A program made the position numbers and the translations under genes. Below the pieces are notes generated by a model. That model saw only the letters and a list, made by a program, of their open reading frames with translations. It had not been told where the DNA came from and did no database searches. 64,000 bases of DNA from Spizellomyces punctatus DAOM BR117 (Eukaryota; Chytridiomycota; Chytridiomycetes; Spizellomycetales; Spizellomycetaceae): the NCBI RefSeq assembly GCF_000182565.1, contig NW_015971548.1, positions 674,047 through 738,046 on the forward strand, in the 5' to 3' direction. Shown here one piece after another: positions 8,883 to 21,411 of this stretch (position 1 is its first letter; every line of letters starts with the position of its first letter).

Positions 8883-11759
8883 ATGGTCAAGCAACAGTTG
8901 ATGTTTACGGTCGAAGTTCCGGGCTCACCGGAAGTGGCAGGCGAGGGCAAGGTATGGGCATATTCATCACGCTTTTGTATTAGCATCTGAACGTGGATTG
9001 CGGGCAATGTGTAGCCGCGTCGACATTTTCTTCACGCAGACAAACCGTTCGTTGGATGCCCTCCCGAAGCTAGCAACCTCCACGAGAACCTGTTGAGAGG
9101 CGTCAAGCTAAGCGGTAGTCTTGTTGGACCTCCTTTACCGATTGGCAATGCAGCCATTTTAAAGCACCGTGTTGCTCTACAGGTGACTCGCCTTATTTGG
9201 GCAGCCGGCCAGTGACAAATGGCGTTCCGGGCCCTTACGTTTGGTATGCAATGCCGTGGTTTCGCCCTCCAAATGCGTCCTGATCACTCTCTATGACAGG
9301 CAAACATACAATGAAGTACTCAAGCGAGTCAAGAATCTCGGGTGCGTGTGAGCAAATATGCTCTCTACAGACCTTATGTACTCATGTACCTTTTGTCACT
9401 CACCCAGGTCCGGCTTTGCCCATCGCGATCTAGGAGTGGATTCCGCCGTGGGTCTGTTTTCGATTAACCGTCCAGAATGGGTGTGTACAGTCGATTGGCA
9501 ATACGAAAATGGGATTTTTGCTAATGTTCCTATCAAGATCATTGCCGAACACGCCTGCTTCCTCCACAGCTGCATAACCGTCCCCCTCTACGATACCTTG
9601 GGCGCTGACGCCATTGAATTCATTGTGAATCAAAGCGAACTTGGACTTGTTGTTGCAACAAAAGACAAAGCAAAGATCCTTCTCGACATCAAAGAACGTC
9701 TCCCGACCTTGAAACATCTCGTTATTATGGACACACCCGACGAGGAGCTCATCGCTAAGGGCAAGGGTTTGGACGTTGAGGTTATTTCTATCATTGATCT
9801 GGAGCGGGAGGGAGCCGAGAAGCCAAAAGAGGGAACACTACCGACTAAAGATACTATCGCGACGATTTGCTACACCAGTGGTACTACCGGTCTGCCCAAA
9901 GGTGTAATGCTGTCGCACGAAAACCTGCTATCTTTCACCGCCGCGACACGAAGCCTAGTCGACAGCAACAGTGTGTGCAACTACAATAAAGATGATTGCT
10001 ATATTTCATACCTTCCCTTGGCACACGTCTTCGAACGTATTGTGCAAGTTTGCCTCACTTGGGCTGGGGCGCGCATTGGATTCTACCAAGGCGACACCTT
10101 GAAGCTTTTGGACGACGTGGCTGAACTGAAGCCGACCATCTTTGCCTCCGTTCCTCGTCTGTACAACCGAATCTACGATAAAGTTCTACAGGGGGTGAAA
10201 GCAAAAGGAGGCATTGGTGCAATGCTTTTCAAAAAGGCGTTTGCGGCCAAGAAGGCTTACCTTGCTTCAGGCCACACGAATCACATGCTTTGGGACAATC
10301 TGGTATTCAGTAAAGTGCGGGCCAGGCTTGGTGGCAGGGTGAGGCTCATGCTCACCGGTGCTGCGCCCATCTCCGCCGACGTCATGGACTTTTTGCGTAT
10401 TTGCTTTTCTGCGATGGTGATTGAAGGTTACGGTCAAACTGAAACCAGTGGTCAGTATATGATCAATATACGGTCAACATATGCACGTAGCACTAACTTT
10501 TGACATATTACAGGAGGTGCTTCAGTGACTGATGGACGTGACTTGTCATCTGGCCACATTGGGGGTCCCGCACCCCATTGCGAAATCAAGCTCATCGATG
10601 TACCTGAAATGGGTTACACCTCAAAGGATGAGCCTCACCCACGTGGGGAGATCTGTATTCGGGGTACAAACGTCTTCAAGGGGTATGTGATGCTCTTTGA
10701 ACCGCGTCGAAGCAAAGGCCTAATCAATTGGAAACCTCCGTATCAACAGCTACTACAAGAATCCGGAAAAGACTGGTAAGCAGTGATGTCATGCGTTGTC
10801 ACTCGTTCGACACTGAGACTCCTTGTACTATAGCGGAGACATTGGACAAGGACGGATGGTGCCATACTGGAGATGTTGGCCGATGGGATAGTCAGGGAAG
10901 ACTGCAAATCATTGATCGCGTCAAAAAGTAAGACCAAGGCCGGAATTATTGGTTGGATTTCAAGCACATCTGATGCAATTGCTTGCAGCATTTTCAAACT
11001 CGCTCAAGGAGAATACATTGCACCTGAAAAGTATTTATCGCAGTTGATGGAATAGATTATACTTACATTCTCACTAACCGTGTTTTGGGGTTGTTCTTTA
11101 CTCAGGATTGAATTGGTGGTATGTGCAGCAACATATTGTTCTCCAGTTTCTTGATCGATATTCACTGTCCTTTCGCCCCCGATTCAGTACCAGAAGCACG
11201 AAATTGTTGCGCAGTCGTTCGTATATGGTGACAGTTTGCAGGCGACATTAGTGGCCATCATTGGTAAATTTACAGTGGTTTCCACAACTTCTCAGTTCCC
11301 ACTGTATCTTAATGGTCTGATTATAGTGCCTGACGAAGACGTGATCAAACAGTGGGTCATTTCAAAGGGGCTTCCGAGCAAGCCACTCGCCGAGTTGTGC
11401 CAAGACCAGGCCGTTCGAAAAGCTGTGCTGAAAGAACTGGAAGACTACGGCCGTGCCGAAGGTCTGAAAGGATTTGAAAATGTCAAGAATATATATCTGG
11501 AGCCCAATCAGTTCACACCTGAGAGTGGGTTAATGACTCCAACGTTCAAGCTTAAGGTAAATGAGGGTCACATCAGTCCATCACAATTTTATGCTTATGG
11601 AAATCCTTCCGTTACCTATAACCATAGCGTCATGAGGCCAAGGTTTGTTCACATTGTATAGGCAGCATTCCAATATGATTACAATGCTGACTTTGACTCC
11701 CTCTCTAGAAATACTACCAAAAGCAGATTGACGAAATGTACGCGGCGATAAGCTCCTAG
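8883..11759 (+). CDS. Long-chain acyl-CoA synthetase (AMP-forming)
   Basis: Fifteen exons (8883..8951, 9015..9114, 9183..9243, 9300..9341, 9408..9480, 9538..10450, 10514..10682, 10750..10775, 10834..10927, 10989..11030, 11106..11118, 11188..11263, 11327..11556, 11628..11642, 11709..11759) give 657 aa, a normal size for the family. It activates long-chain fatty acids to acyl-CoA with ATP. Visible motifs are the AMP-binding loop [32 protein letters not shown], the adenosine-contact region [13 protein letters not shown] and the linker [20 protein letters not shown], near the active lysine region, forms only after a 13-nt exon is included. The end FKLKRHEAKKYY needs a 15-nt exon. The 57-nt intron 9481..9537 is in frame and stop-free but interrupts [13 protein letters not shown], so I remove it. 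It ends ISS, not a clear peroxisomal signal. Confidence 0.95.
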
Positions 11760-12042
11760 ATACGGAAAAAGTTAATTCTCCTGGGGTAGAATCTATATAT
11801 ATATGGGCTCTGGGGTTTGGAGGATCCAAGATTATTTTTTCGAAGAAGTTGAAGTTATTCTGTGTTGATTTATCTGTACGAAAAGACTAGGGTTTTCAAA
11901 GAATATGAGTGTGGTTTCCTAATTTCCAACTATCACGTGTGAAAATAATGGAGCTGCACAGCCACCTAATGCAAGCAAATGGTGGTAACACTTGTTCGCC
12001 TTGCATGTTGAAAAACAATCTACTGGCAATCACGTTGTCACA

Positions 12043-12770
12043 ATGGTTTTCAAATACATTGTAGAGCACATGGAACCAGAGCTGGACGAGTGGTCAGAGG
12101 TGCGTATCTTTTTTTTGTTTGCATTTGCTTTTTGTCAATCTTTATCAAATTACGCCTTTCCAGCTCGAATATGCAAACATTCTCCAAAAAGTTGGTCAAA
12201 ACCGTCTCTACCTCACCCATGTCCATCCCGACCTCCTTGCCCGCCTTCCCGAGCGCATCGGTCCAAATTCAGGAATCATTAGCACAACCAAAGCCGTTTT
12301 GGAATTGGATGAGGTGGATCCTGCCAAAGTGATCTTGTTGGATCCGTCAGCGACCCAGCCTTTAGAACCAAGTGATGGAGAAAACTTTAAGTGGCTATTG
12401 TTTGGTGGGATTTTGGTATGTGTAATTTAAAGTTTCGTATTCTCGTATTGGTGGGGTCTTATTGCTTGGGTGTTAGGGTGACGACCCACCACAAGACCGA
12501 ACCAAAGAACTCCGTAAACTCGGGTTTACGACCCGTCATCTGGGCCCTGTGCAAATGACAACTGATACGGCCGTCATCGTCGCCAAGCACGTCATTGAAG
12601 GCAAGACTCCGTTGGACAAGTTGGAATATGTCGATCGTCCAGAGATACGATTGGGGAAGAAGGAGACGGTCGAGTTGCCGTTTCGGTATTTGGTCAAGGA
12701 GGGGAAGCCGCAGTTGCCCAATGGGTTGCTAGAGTTGCTGAAAAAAAGCAACGAGATCTCGTTGGTGTGA
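12043..12770 (+). CDS. SFM1: SPOUT methyltransferase, Sfm1-like (ribosomal protein arginine methyltransferase)
   Basis: Exons 12043..12099, 12164..12415 and 12477..12770 encode 200 aa, about the length of yeast Sfm1. The start KYIVEHMEPELDEWSELEYANI matches the Sfm1 family opening, and it continues through LYLTHVHPDL and LLDPSATQPL. The SPOUT cofactor knot is represented by FGGILGDDPPQDRT and LGPVQMTTDTAVIVAKHVIEGKTPL. Yeast Sfm1 methylates an arginine of ribosomal protein Rps3; the same substrate here is inferred from homology. A TATA-free upstream region of ~280 bp separates it from the acyl-CoA synthetase gene. It converges with the cyclin gene that follows on the other strand. Confidence 0.9.
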
Positions 12771-13024
12771 GACGTCCAGCACGTTTCAACGTACGAGGTG
12801 GACACCCATATTTAAAACCCCATCAATTATAGACTTTTACACACATCATTACTTTTTATATTGAGGGTGATTATTTACATCTTGTCAATCAACTCAGTAT
12901 CATCTGCCAAATACCAGTGCTGCTATGTCTTGATCCAAATAAATGAAAGTATTTCCAAAAAAAAACAAAAAACATGGAAGAAATTTGACGACCGCAAGAG
13001 AACGCGAGGGATCTCTCATCACGA

Positions 13025-14686
13025 TCACCATTCGCTCTCTTCTTCAAAGGCAGATCGTAGTACTCGAATCAATGGCTCACGAGCAGCATTTTGTTCGTAG
13101 GAAGCAGGTAGATCCAAACGTGCGGGCGACGAGAGTGGAAGATGATCACTTTGCGATGGGTGGGTATGACCGCGGGAATATGTACTTATCGCCGGCGGAA
13201 ATCTTTGTTCGTGAGGAATGTAAGTGCGTATATCAGGAAGCACAAGATGACGGGGTTTCTGGGGAATCGGAGCGTTGGGCGGAGAGTATGGCGGTGATTG
13301 ATATGTAACTGACCCAGTCAGCATGCTGTTACGGGACGGGGTAGGAGAAGGTGCATTCCACCGAGGTGAACGTGCATGTAGTCGTGGTGAGCTATCGTGA
13401 CGAGATTTGTAAGATGAGCGACCGTATGGATGAAAATGACGTGGTGATGATTGAAGATGGGAATAATGGCCAGTACTGCGGCGATATCCCAGTGTATCTC
13501 CTGTTGAGCACACTGAGGCACTGGACGAATGCCAAGATGCGCCGCGTTTCATGGATATGCAGGCGGACAGAGGGGGAGGCGAAAAACTATCGCGAAAGTC
13601 AAACGGCAAAGATGAAGACAGGGGCTCGGCAATGTAACGGGGTTCGAGACAAGGTGGCGGAGATGAAAAGTGTTGTTCGGGGAATGCAGGACCCACCCGT
13701 TGCTGACTATACTCAGACTCACGGGGCGCAAACTCGTACGGGACGTTAGGGGCCAGAGGATGGCCGCGGGGAAGGGCGACTGAATAAACATTCTCCGCAG
13801 GAGGAGGAACAATGCCTTTTCCAGGCACATGATGGGGACCACTCATGCTCCGGTCAGTATGAACACTGTCCGCATTCTTTGGTCTGTCAGGCGTTGTTGG
13901 AAATACTGACGATTGCGAATGCTGACCCGGTCTCGGTGGACTGGGGCGTGTGTCATCTCTACGGTCGCCAGGAACCGATGAGTTTTGCCGGTCAATGAGG
14001 ATGCGATCAACGGTGTCCGGAGAGTTCACAACCTCTAATAGTCGATCGCCACAGTACTGGAGTTCCTCGATGCCGACGCTCAAATTGAAGTCGTTCAACA
14101 TCAAGAATTCCACTTCCAGTTGATTCAGCTCGTGAACGGGAAGGCCGCCGACCCCTACGATACAAAGAGAGATTAGCTCCTTGAACTCAAGTCCCTTCAA
14201 TACTCAAGTCCTATTCTTACGTGACATGTGCAGGTTCGTGAAGAAAACATCACTCAGAAACTTCACAGCAACCATAATTCCAGCAATCATGAGCCTATGC
14301 ACATTGTACGAGTCAACGACCACGACATCCATGGGTGGGACAGGTCGCCTTCTCTGTTCTTCCGCAATCTTTTCTTCACATATTGAGCGACCACGAAACC
14401 CGGCAGTCAGAATTCGACGCGACGGGTCTCCCATCCGCTCCAGGTATATCAGCACCGCCAGGAAGCATTCGTTCCCACACGGAGCATACTTGAGAATCCG
14501 AGAGGCATATCCAAGGATGTCGATGCTAGGAATCGTGCGAGCGTGGAACCGGGTGAGATGTTGCCTTCCTGGAACTCCATCGTTTGCTGTGGCCAACCGG
14601 CTGAGGTGAGTAGAAACTAGACGGACAGTTTCTTGCACCGGGGTGTTTAGTAAATCAAACGGCGGCATGCTTCCGCTCAGGCCCAC
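13025..14686 (-). CDS. Pho80/PCL-type cyclin with long Ser/Pro-rich tail
   Basis: Two exons, 14686..14221 and 14154..13025 on the minus strand, give 531 aa. The cyclin box of the Pho80/Pcl family covers roughly residues 75-225: PSIDILGYASRILKY, then VKFLSDVFFTNLHMSR, which is joined across the intron to VGGLPVHELNQLEVEFL and LNDFNLSV. These are signature elements of partners of the CDK Pho85, which regulates phosphate response, glycogen and polarity. The C-terminal ~300 residues are Ser/Pro/His-rich and lack any known domain; they contain many SP/TP sites that a CDK could modify. Which PCL subgroup it belongs to cannot be decided by eye. The presence of an alkaline phosphatase gene ~13 kb away is probably coincidental. 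Confidence 0.92.
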
Positions 14687-15060
14687 TTTGACAAAGGGGA
14701 AGAGCCGGTTTTCAACCGTGTGTTATTCTGCGTAGGAAGAGCTGTCCTGAACAGAAAGCAGCGGGGGGTTCACGGGGGGGGGAGCGTGATGGAAAGTTGG
14801 GGGGATGAGCGCGGGAAGAAAGCTTCGTTCGCAAGTGTGATTTTCCCTTCTGGCCCAAACCCTCAAAAGGCCCGTGATATTTTTGTCTTTCAAACAAGGC
14901 AAAAGGCTGTGCGGGTCATCCCCATGGCATAGTCATGTTAAGCAGTGGCATGGTCATGTAAACAGAGGCACAGCCATACTTGACACCCCAATACAAAACC
15001 TTGAGTCAAAAAGGGAATTGGAAGCATCTGGAAATCATTTCTCTCCCAACGATTTCAGGC
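14687..15060. other. Divergent intergenic region between the cyclin and small membrane protein genes
   Basis: About 370 bp, carrying G-runs near 14764-14785 and no coding sequence I would support. It should contain two divergent promoters. Confidence 0.45.
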
Positions 15061-15582
15061 ATGATCGCGCGCATACAACGAGGAGGGTCTGCCTCCCGGT
15101 TGAACACTCTCACACTCCGTCCTCCGTCGTCTCCGACGTTGTTTATATCACGATTACCACTCCGGCGCCTTGAAAGCACGGTATCAAATACCCCACCTTC
15201 CTACCCGGCACCCCTCCCTACCCACACACCAGCACCGCGCGCAACAGGCCTGCGACTAATTGCTCGTCGATCAAGAGAAGGGTTTGCGTTTGTTTTGCGA
15301 TTCAAACGTACCCTATTGGAACTATTCCTTTGGATGATATGTGGGAGTTTGGCGTTGGAGTTGAAGTGGATGCGTAGAGATTTTGAAGAGTACAAAGAAA
15401 CCGTAGGAGTGAAGCGGCGTAAATTGGAGGCTGAATTGCGGGAACTAAGGCGGGAGTGTGGACTGGTGGATGCAAGTGACGACAAGGTGACTGAGGTCAC
15501 CAAAAGTGTAGCCCAGGATAAATCTTTACCTGTCCGAACGACGGAGGCACAAGCACCATCAAGAAGACCAGCAATCTATTGA
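15061..15582 (+). CDS. Small putative mitochondrial membrane protein, unknown function
   Basis: A single-exon reading frame of 173 aa from the ATG at 15061; an earlier in-frame start at 14980 is possible but looks less like a targeting sequence. The N-terminus MIARIQRGGSASRLNTLTLR is rich in Arg/Ser and lacks acids, as in mitochondrial presequences, and is followed by a Pro-rich linker. One hydrophobic segment (LLELFLWMICGSLALEL) precedes a charged helix (FEEYKETVGVKRRKLEAELRELRREC) that looks like a coiled coil. This layout (presequence, one membrane span, coiled coil) resembles small inner-membrane assembly factors, but I do not recognise the family. It converges with the Trs85 gene, stop codons ~130 bp apart. 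Confidence 0.6.
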   Translation: MIARIQRGGSASRLNTLTLRPPSSPTLFISRLPLRRLESTVSNTPPSYPAPLPTHTPAPRATGLRLIARRSREGFAFVLRFKRTLLELFLWMICGSLALELKWMRRDFEEYKETVGVKRRKLEAELRELRRECGLVDASDDKVTEVTKSVAQDKSLPVRTTEAQAPSRRPAIY

Positions 15583-15713
15583 GAAATACGCCAATTCAGA
15601 CATCTTATTTATAATACATGATATATTTTGCATTTGACAAGGCACCACAGCATAAATCCGATGCACGGCCTTTGTAAGGATTGGTAATCTAAAGTTTACG
15701 TCGGAACGTGTGC

Positions 15714-18700
15714 TCATCCCAACACAGTGACCCAATGTGGCAAGTTGGGCATTTGAACATACGAAGCCGTCCCCTCCTTCACACCGGCACTCGCCACACC
15801 CTTTTTGTCCTCTGTACCGCTATGTGGTGGGTCGATGCTAATGTTCATCTGCCATCGGTTCACATTATATACTCCAGGTCGCCGAAAGCACGCGGTAAAT
15901 GTCACGGACGTTTCTTCTTCGGGTTGCAAGCGCCCCTCCGAACAAGTTGCCCCAAGCCAGTAAAATCCTGGTGCGTCTAAAGCGGGGATATCCGTTTGGC
16001 CCACCACAGTCCTGATAATATCAAGGTTGTCAGGTCGCTGGCTCATGCCAAGATGTATATTGCATAGAGTGACTTACGTGTCGGGTATCGCGGTCTGAAG
16101 AGTGAAATTAGCCACATTGGCCCATGCCGTATTACGAATTGTAAGCGTAATTGGAACGGAGCATATCCTAAAGAAAGCAGACACGGAACATCAGTTCTTG
16201 ATGTAGATCACGCCCTTGATCGGACAAACACACGCACTCCTGCTTTCCAAAATCATGCCTATATTCCAGCTCGCTCTTCAGAATAACCCTCAAAGGGCTG
16301 ACATCTTTTCCTCTCGGCTTCAGGAGACTGGTGATCAAAGCCCTTTTCTCGCGCACTGTCGTCTCGAACAGTGCTCTACCAGCAGCGGCCTTAGCGGCTG
16401 CAGCGAGAGGTTCTAACCCAGCCTGTAACCCTTGCAAAGGCGCCTGAAGACCAAGGTTGATACCCATGATGTAATGGTGTCCACACTTTGTTCCGTCAGA
16501 GGTCTCCCAGATTAACGACAAGTCCACATCATCCGTAAAATATAATGTGAACAGGTGTCTGAGTTGTGAAAGTGTAAGGCCCGGATATTGAGCTAGGAGT
16601 TGGCTCACCCGCCATTGTAGACGGGAGTTCAACGACAATCCTCTGAAAGGAACGGTATCACATGATAATACATTATGAGTGGGTGACTAGAAAAGAGAGT
16701 AAGCGAAATGTTATTGGCGATCGAGATAGAAGCCAGATATTACTTTACCAGTGCCAAGTTGGACAATCGCAAGGTCAGGTCTGGGGCGTCGAGGTTTACT
16801 GGGGACTCTCCGAGAAGTAGACTTTCAATGGCGCGCATTGTGATCCTTTCCGGGACCTTGGCCAAGTTTGTTGGCTCTAGAGGCCCAGTAGCTTTCGTGA
16901 ATCGAAGATACTTGAACCGGGTTTGCTGTGCCTGTAGCTTGGAGTCCTCTTCAACTGGTAACCTAAGCGTAGACTGGCATTTAAAAAGAGAGGAGATCCC
17001 ATCGCGGAAATGACGATCAAACGAACCGGTCATCAATCGGCCGTATGATCCATGTGGGGCTCATGGATGTTATCTGCTTCAAAACCAGTTCGCCCTCCCC
17101 GTGCAGATTCTCAATCTAAGTTACGTGCCGACTGAGTGCCAAGTAGACCTAGCGCCTCTCTGAACAACACCAACCTCGACCCCCAGGATAAACTCATCCA
17201 AAACACGTCCACTCGGCCGCGTAAATGCATTCATGCGCACAGACGGCAGGATATTGGTTGCCATACTAATTCGCAAGGTTCGGCAGCCTACTTTGTCACT
17301 CTTATCCTGCACCAACATGGTCACAATCCTGAAATTGAAAAACTACAAAGTAGACATTATGGTACACACACCTCAGACTGATAACCAAAGAGGAATCTGA
17401 AATTTTGTTTGCCAACTTTGTCACCTCGAATCCACAATGGAATAATGGTTGTCGTTCCCGGTGCCAAAACCCCATCAATGTCTTGATCAGGGCGGTCGGA
17501 AGCAGGTAACTTGATGGGGATGGTACCCAAGTTGGACAAAAGATTCCGAATCTTTAGAGATTCACAAGTGTTGGTGCCATTATCGGTGGGTACTGCAAGA
17601 TGACAGAACGGTTAGTATATGACGAGCTTCGTGCCTCACATTCAGCATACCATACGACGGACAATCCATAGCGTCACTTTCACCAACACAGAAAAAGGTT
17701 GGGTGGCTTGTTTTGAGTTGCAAGTTTCGGAGTCCGCGATTCCCTTTGTTGTTAATCTCGAGGACAGCGCGAACAACTTCGCCAGATAGCATGGAAATTG
17801 GAAACGAATGTAAGATCACATCAAGGACAGGCATTGGAGATGTGACGGTGAGAGTCAGCTGGGAAACGGGATCATTCTTTCCCGGACGTGATGCGGGGAA
17901 TGTGTAGCAGGAGGGTACGACTCCGCACAAGGTGTAGCGCACCCCTGTGATTCGGACCTCTCCCTCACGCTTTGGAAAGATCTGCAATTGCACCTGAGTT
18001 TCTATTGTCAGCTAGGGATTCACCAGATCTTGCGAGAATCCATTGCATATTACCCTTTTACGTTCATTGCCGTCCAACTCGATTTCACTGGTATTCTGTA
18101 CATCAAACTCTTCCAGTTCAATTGTCTCTGGTGCTTGTGTATCGGCATTCCATGTCAAGTCTATAGGTGCTGGGGGTTTGTCTCTATAGGCGCATTGCAG
18201 CGACACATTGTTGATTTGAACGGGTATGTTCATCGGGTTATGGATTTCAAAGGCAACGAAGACAGGTTCTACACAAAGTACCCTTCTTTAGACAAGTGGA
18301 GAGCTCTGAGAGAACATCTCTTGCAAAACGTACCTCCGACAGCGCATGTTGTTTTGCCTCGATTGTTAGCAGTCCGAAACGCTCTTGGTCCAACTTTACT
18401 ATAGCCTTCCTCGAATAGCTCGTTTTCCATGGTATCCCATGCTTCGTCGCTATTTGCGACCTGCTTCGGTTGTCCTGAGTGAGATTCGATCATTGAGACA
18501 AGAATGCTTGAGAGATTGAATTCAGGCACTGGCAATGGTGGCAGATTGCGCAAATCATCTTTGGATGCTTTGGCTGCATATTGCTACAAAAGTAAGGAAC
18601 CTTGAGTTAGTGCCAAGCAGATGAACACTCAGAATGATAGGCGAGGTATTACTTTGAATAGGTAGAGAAATTCGCGGAGGTATGAGCTCTGCTGTGCGGC

Positions 18701-21411
18701 GGTCTGTCGACTAGCACGGAGTAATTTGAGGAAGAATTTGACCGCTGCCTCAAACTCTCCGAGATGGAAGCATTGCCGGCCCAAAATAAAGTGTATGTGG
18801 TCTTCTACAAGGGACCAATCACGCTCTTCATAAACATCTAATGCAGACATGTAGCTACGGTACGCGTGCAATCGCTATTGCAAAGAAATGTAAATCCTCC
18901 ATTGAATTTGCGACAATGCGTCCGATTCGCGTTTACCTGTCCGCATTTGGCGAAGCGATGCCCTGCCAGTATCATATGGAAAGCATATTTCCTAATCATT
19001 GGTGGATTAACTCGGAGGAAAGAGATTGCAGCTTGTTCCAGAAACAAGGCGCTTCGAACGTCAGAGTCCTGAGCGATAGAGTCAACATCATGCCTGGCAA
19101 TAGACGACAACAAGCCATACTCGCCTCTCCCGTCATTCTGATGAGCAAGGGCGCTGCTTCCCTGAAGAGCCCGCGCTCACGGAGCATTTCATAATACAAC
19201 ATAGCAGCACGAGCGGCATACAATGGTACTTTGCTGTCTTGATACCCTGTCACGGCTGTTTCCAAGTAATTCTCGACAGATCCCCTTCCGATCCCATCGC
19301 CCATCAGCACAGTTAACCCCAACATTTCCTGGGAAGTGAAGCAAAGTTACAACCACCAGCCGTCACCGCAGGCTCAATTCTCAGATTTGTCGCATCCTGT
19401 TGTTACCTGGGTCCCGGCGTGAAACTTTACGAATCTCTCGTTGCCTTGAAAATCCTTCCGTATGGAATCATATGTGCCAAATGCTAGACGGTAATCTTCA
19501 AGCATGAAGGCAAAATCTGCTAGTCTTCTCATGATCATCTCAGGTGCATTATGCGGAAATCTGAAAACGACAACGTCAGACGTGCAACAGCAGTTTGCAA
19601 TACTTGGTGGGCATACACGGTGACGCCTGATTTGTCTGTAACAGGAGCCGGCGTAGCAGCTTGGGATTTGGTGCCGCCACCAAAATATTTCAATCCAACT
19701 AGTCGATTTAACCGACCAGTCAGTCCTCTTCGATTGCTAGCTACCTAATGAAACGGTTAACATGGCGAAACGTCTTGGTTAGGCCATAGCGTAATAGACC
19801 TGTTCATTCCAGTGTTGAATACATGATTCCATGTGCTTTATGATCTTTTGTACAACCAAGTCCTTGACACACTCATCAATCCCAGCAAAATCGTCATTTG
19901 TCAAGTAGCATCCGTATGCAGGACTCTTCGTTTCCGTTGGTGAGTCTGCCGCAGCAGTGCTTGAAGCCCCAAGGGGATCCGCTGCCGGCTCTCCCTTCTC
20001 CTTGAACAGCGGAAAGCCTTCATCGATGATCGGCGAACTTATTGAATCTCGCGTGGAGGCTAAGGACGCTGTAGAGGTACTCTTTAGTGAAGCCGCAAGT
20101 TGTTCTAGTAAAGGAATAGTTTCCGATTGGATGGAAGTCCACACATCTGGTACTGTAGGTGAGGGGATTGTTTCTGGGTTGAAAGGATCTGAATTGGAAG
20201 GAGGCGAGTGGACAACGGAGTTGATTCTTAATAAATAAGTAGCTGGAAGGCTTTTTCGCATCTGAACTAAAGCTGCCTCAGGACTACAACATGTTAGAAA
20301 ACAATAGCGTTCACAAAAGATGTCATCTAAGGTTAACGTACTCTACCCCCGGGGCAACATGGGCATCGTGAACTAGGATATAATATTTCGGGATGGCAGG
20401 ATCTAGGAATGATTTTTCGGATAGGGTCGTGAACTGACTATCGGAGGTAAGATCTTGGGCAGCATCGGCTGGGTTCGGGTTTGAAGTCGATACCACGACC
20501 AAATCTAGACGTCAACGCAACATTAACCGGAATCATCAACAATGCACGACGTATATCTCTGTCACCAACTTACAAGCCACTGGATGATTGAATGTCTCGT
20601 GTTCGGAGAATCCCACATATTTGCAAACAGAATTACGATAATCCGAATACCAAGGTGTCAACTGATCATTATCGACTGTTGAACAAGCGGATTGTTGGCA
20701 TTCCGGGAATAGAACAGCTCATCAAATGTGGAGACCTACTTTGACTATATGCTGATTGCACATCTTCTTTCGTTTTGATGGACGGGAACGTAGGTCTTCG
20801 CCTTCCATGTTTACCAAGGTGGTCAACGACAGTTTTATTGATAATCTGAGGATTGAATTGGTCCAATTGTCGCCAATCTCTAAACCGAACGGAAAAGCTT
20901 TCAAGGATTGAGGCATGCCCTTGCGAATCCTGTACATGAACTTGACGAGAGGATGGATCAAGGTAAAGGTTACATTATCGACGATTCTTTGAGACAGTCC
21001 CCAGGATCCACCAAAATATAAACCTCTATGAAGAATAGATAGAAGCAGGGAATTTTGGGCTGCCTACAAAGCCATTGAGGGATCATAGTTCCCCGGTCTT
21101 TTGTTTATGTTGGCTGACACAGCGGTCATCATGAGCAACCTGGACCGCGTTCAGCGGGCAATCTTCCACTGAACATCCCATGCAAGCTCTTCTGCTTGAG
21201 CATAATCGGCTCTCTTGCATACCCCGCCACTTGGTATGTAATAACACAAAGGAAATGCTATACCTTGCTTAATACGAGTTCCAAAAGGTTTTATAAAGTC
21301 CGCAAACGTAGGAAGGTTATTGAGCTTGGCCAACTCTTCGGCATCGGACGTAGCGACAACAGCCACCAGTGGTGAAAGAAGCCTGCATATAAAATCTCGG
21401 CCGTTTGCCAT
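15714..21411 (-). CDS. TRS85: TRAPP III complex subunit Trs85/TRAPPC8
   Basis: A large, many-exon gene (more than 12 coding segments) read on the minus strand; I did not fix every junction. The N-terminus LSPLVAVVATSDAEELAKLNNL with FIKPFG is the TRAPPC8/Trs85 signature. It is followed by VHVQDSQGHASILESF, FNPQIINKTVVD, PKYYILVHDAHVAPG and a region with VKFFLKLLRASR and FHLGEFEAAV, typical of the helical TPR-like middle. The C-terminal half (about 15.7-18.3 kb) is beta-rich with Ig-like segments such as LVNNKG-type strands, ending at a stop at 15714. Trs85 directs the TRAPP complex, a Rab1/Ypt1 exchange factor, to autophagy and Golgi membranes. It is transcribed divergently from the BRO1 gene across 598 bp. 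Confidence 0.88.

Noticed and set aside
13318-13842. Open frames on both strands inside the cyclin gene tail
   Set aside because: They are shadows of the Ser/Pro-rich cyclin exon in other frames.
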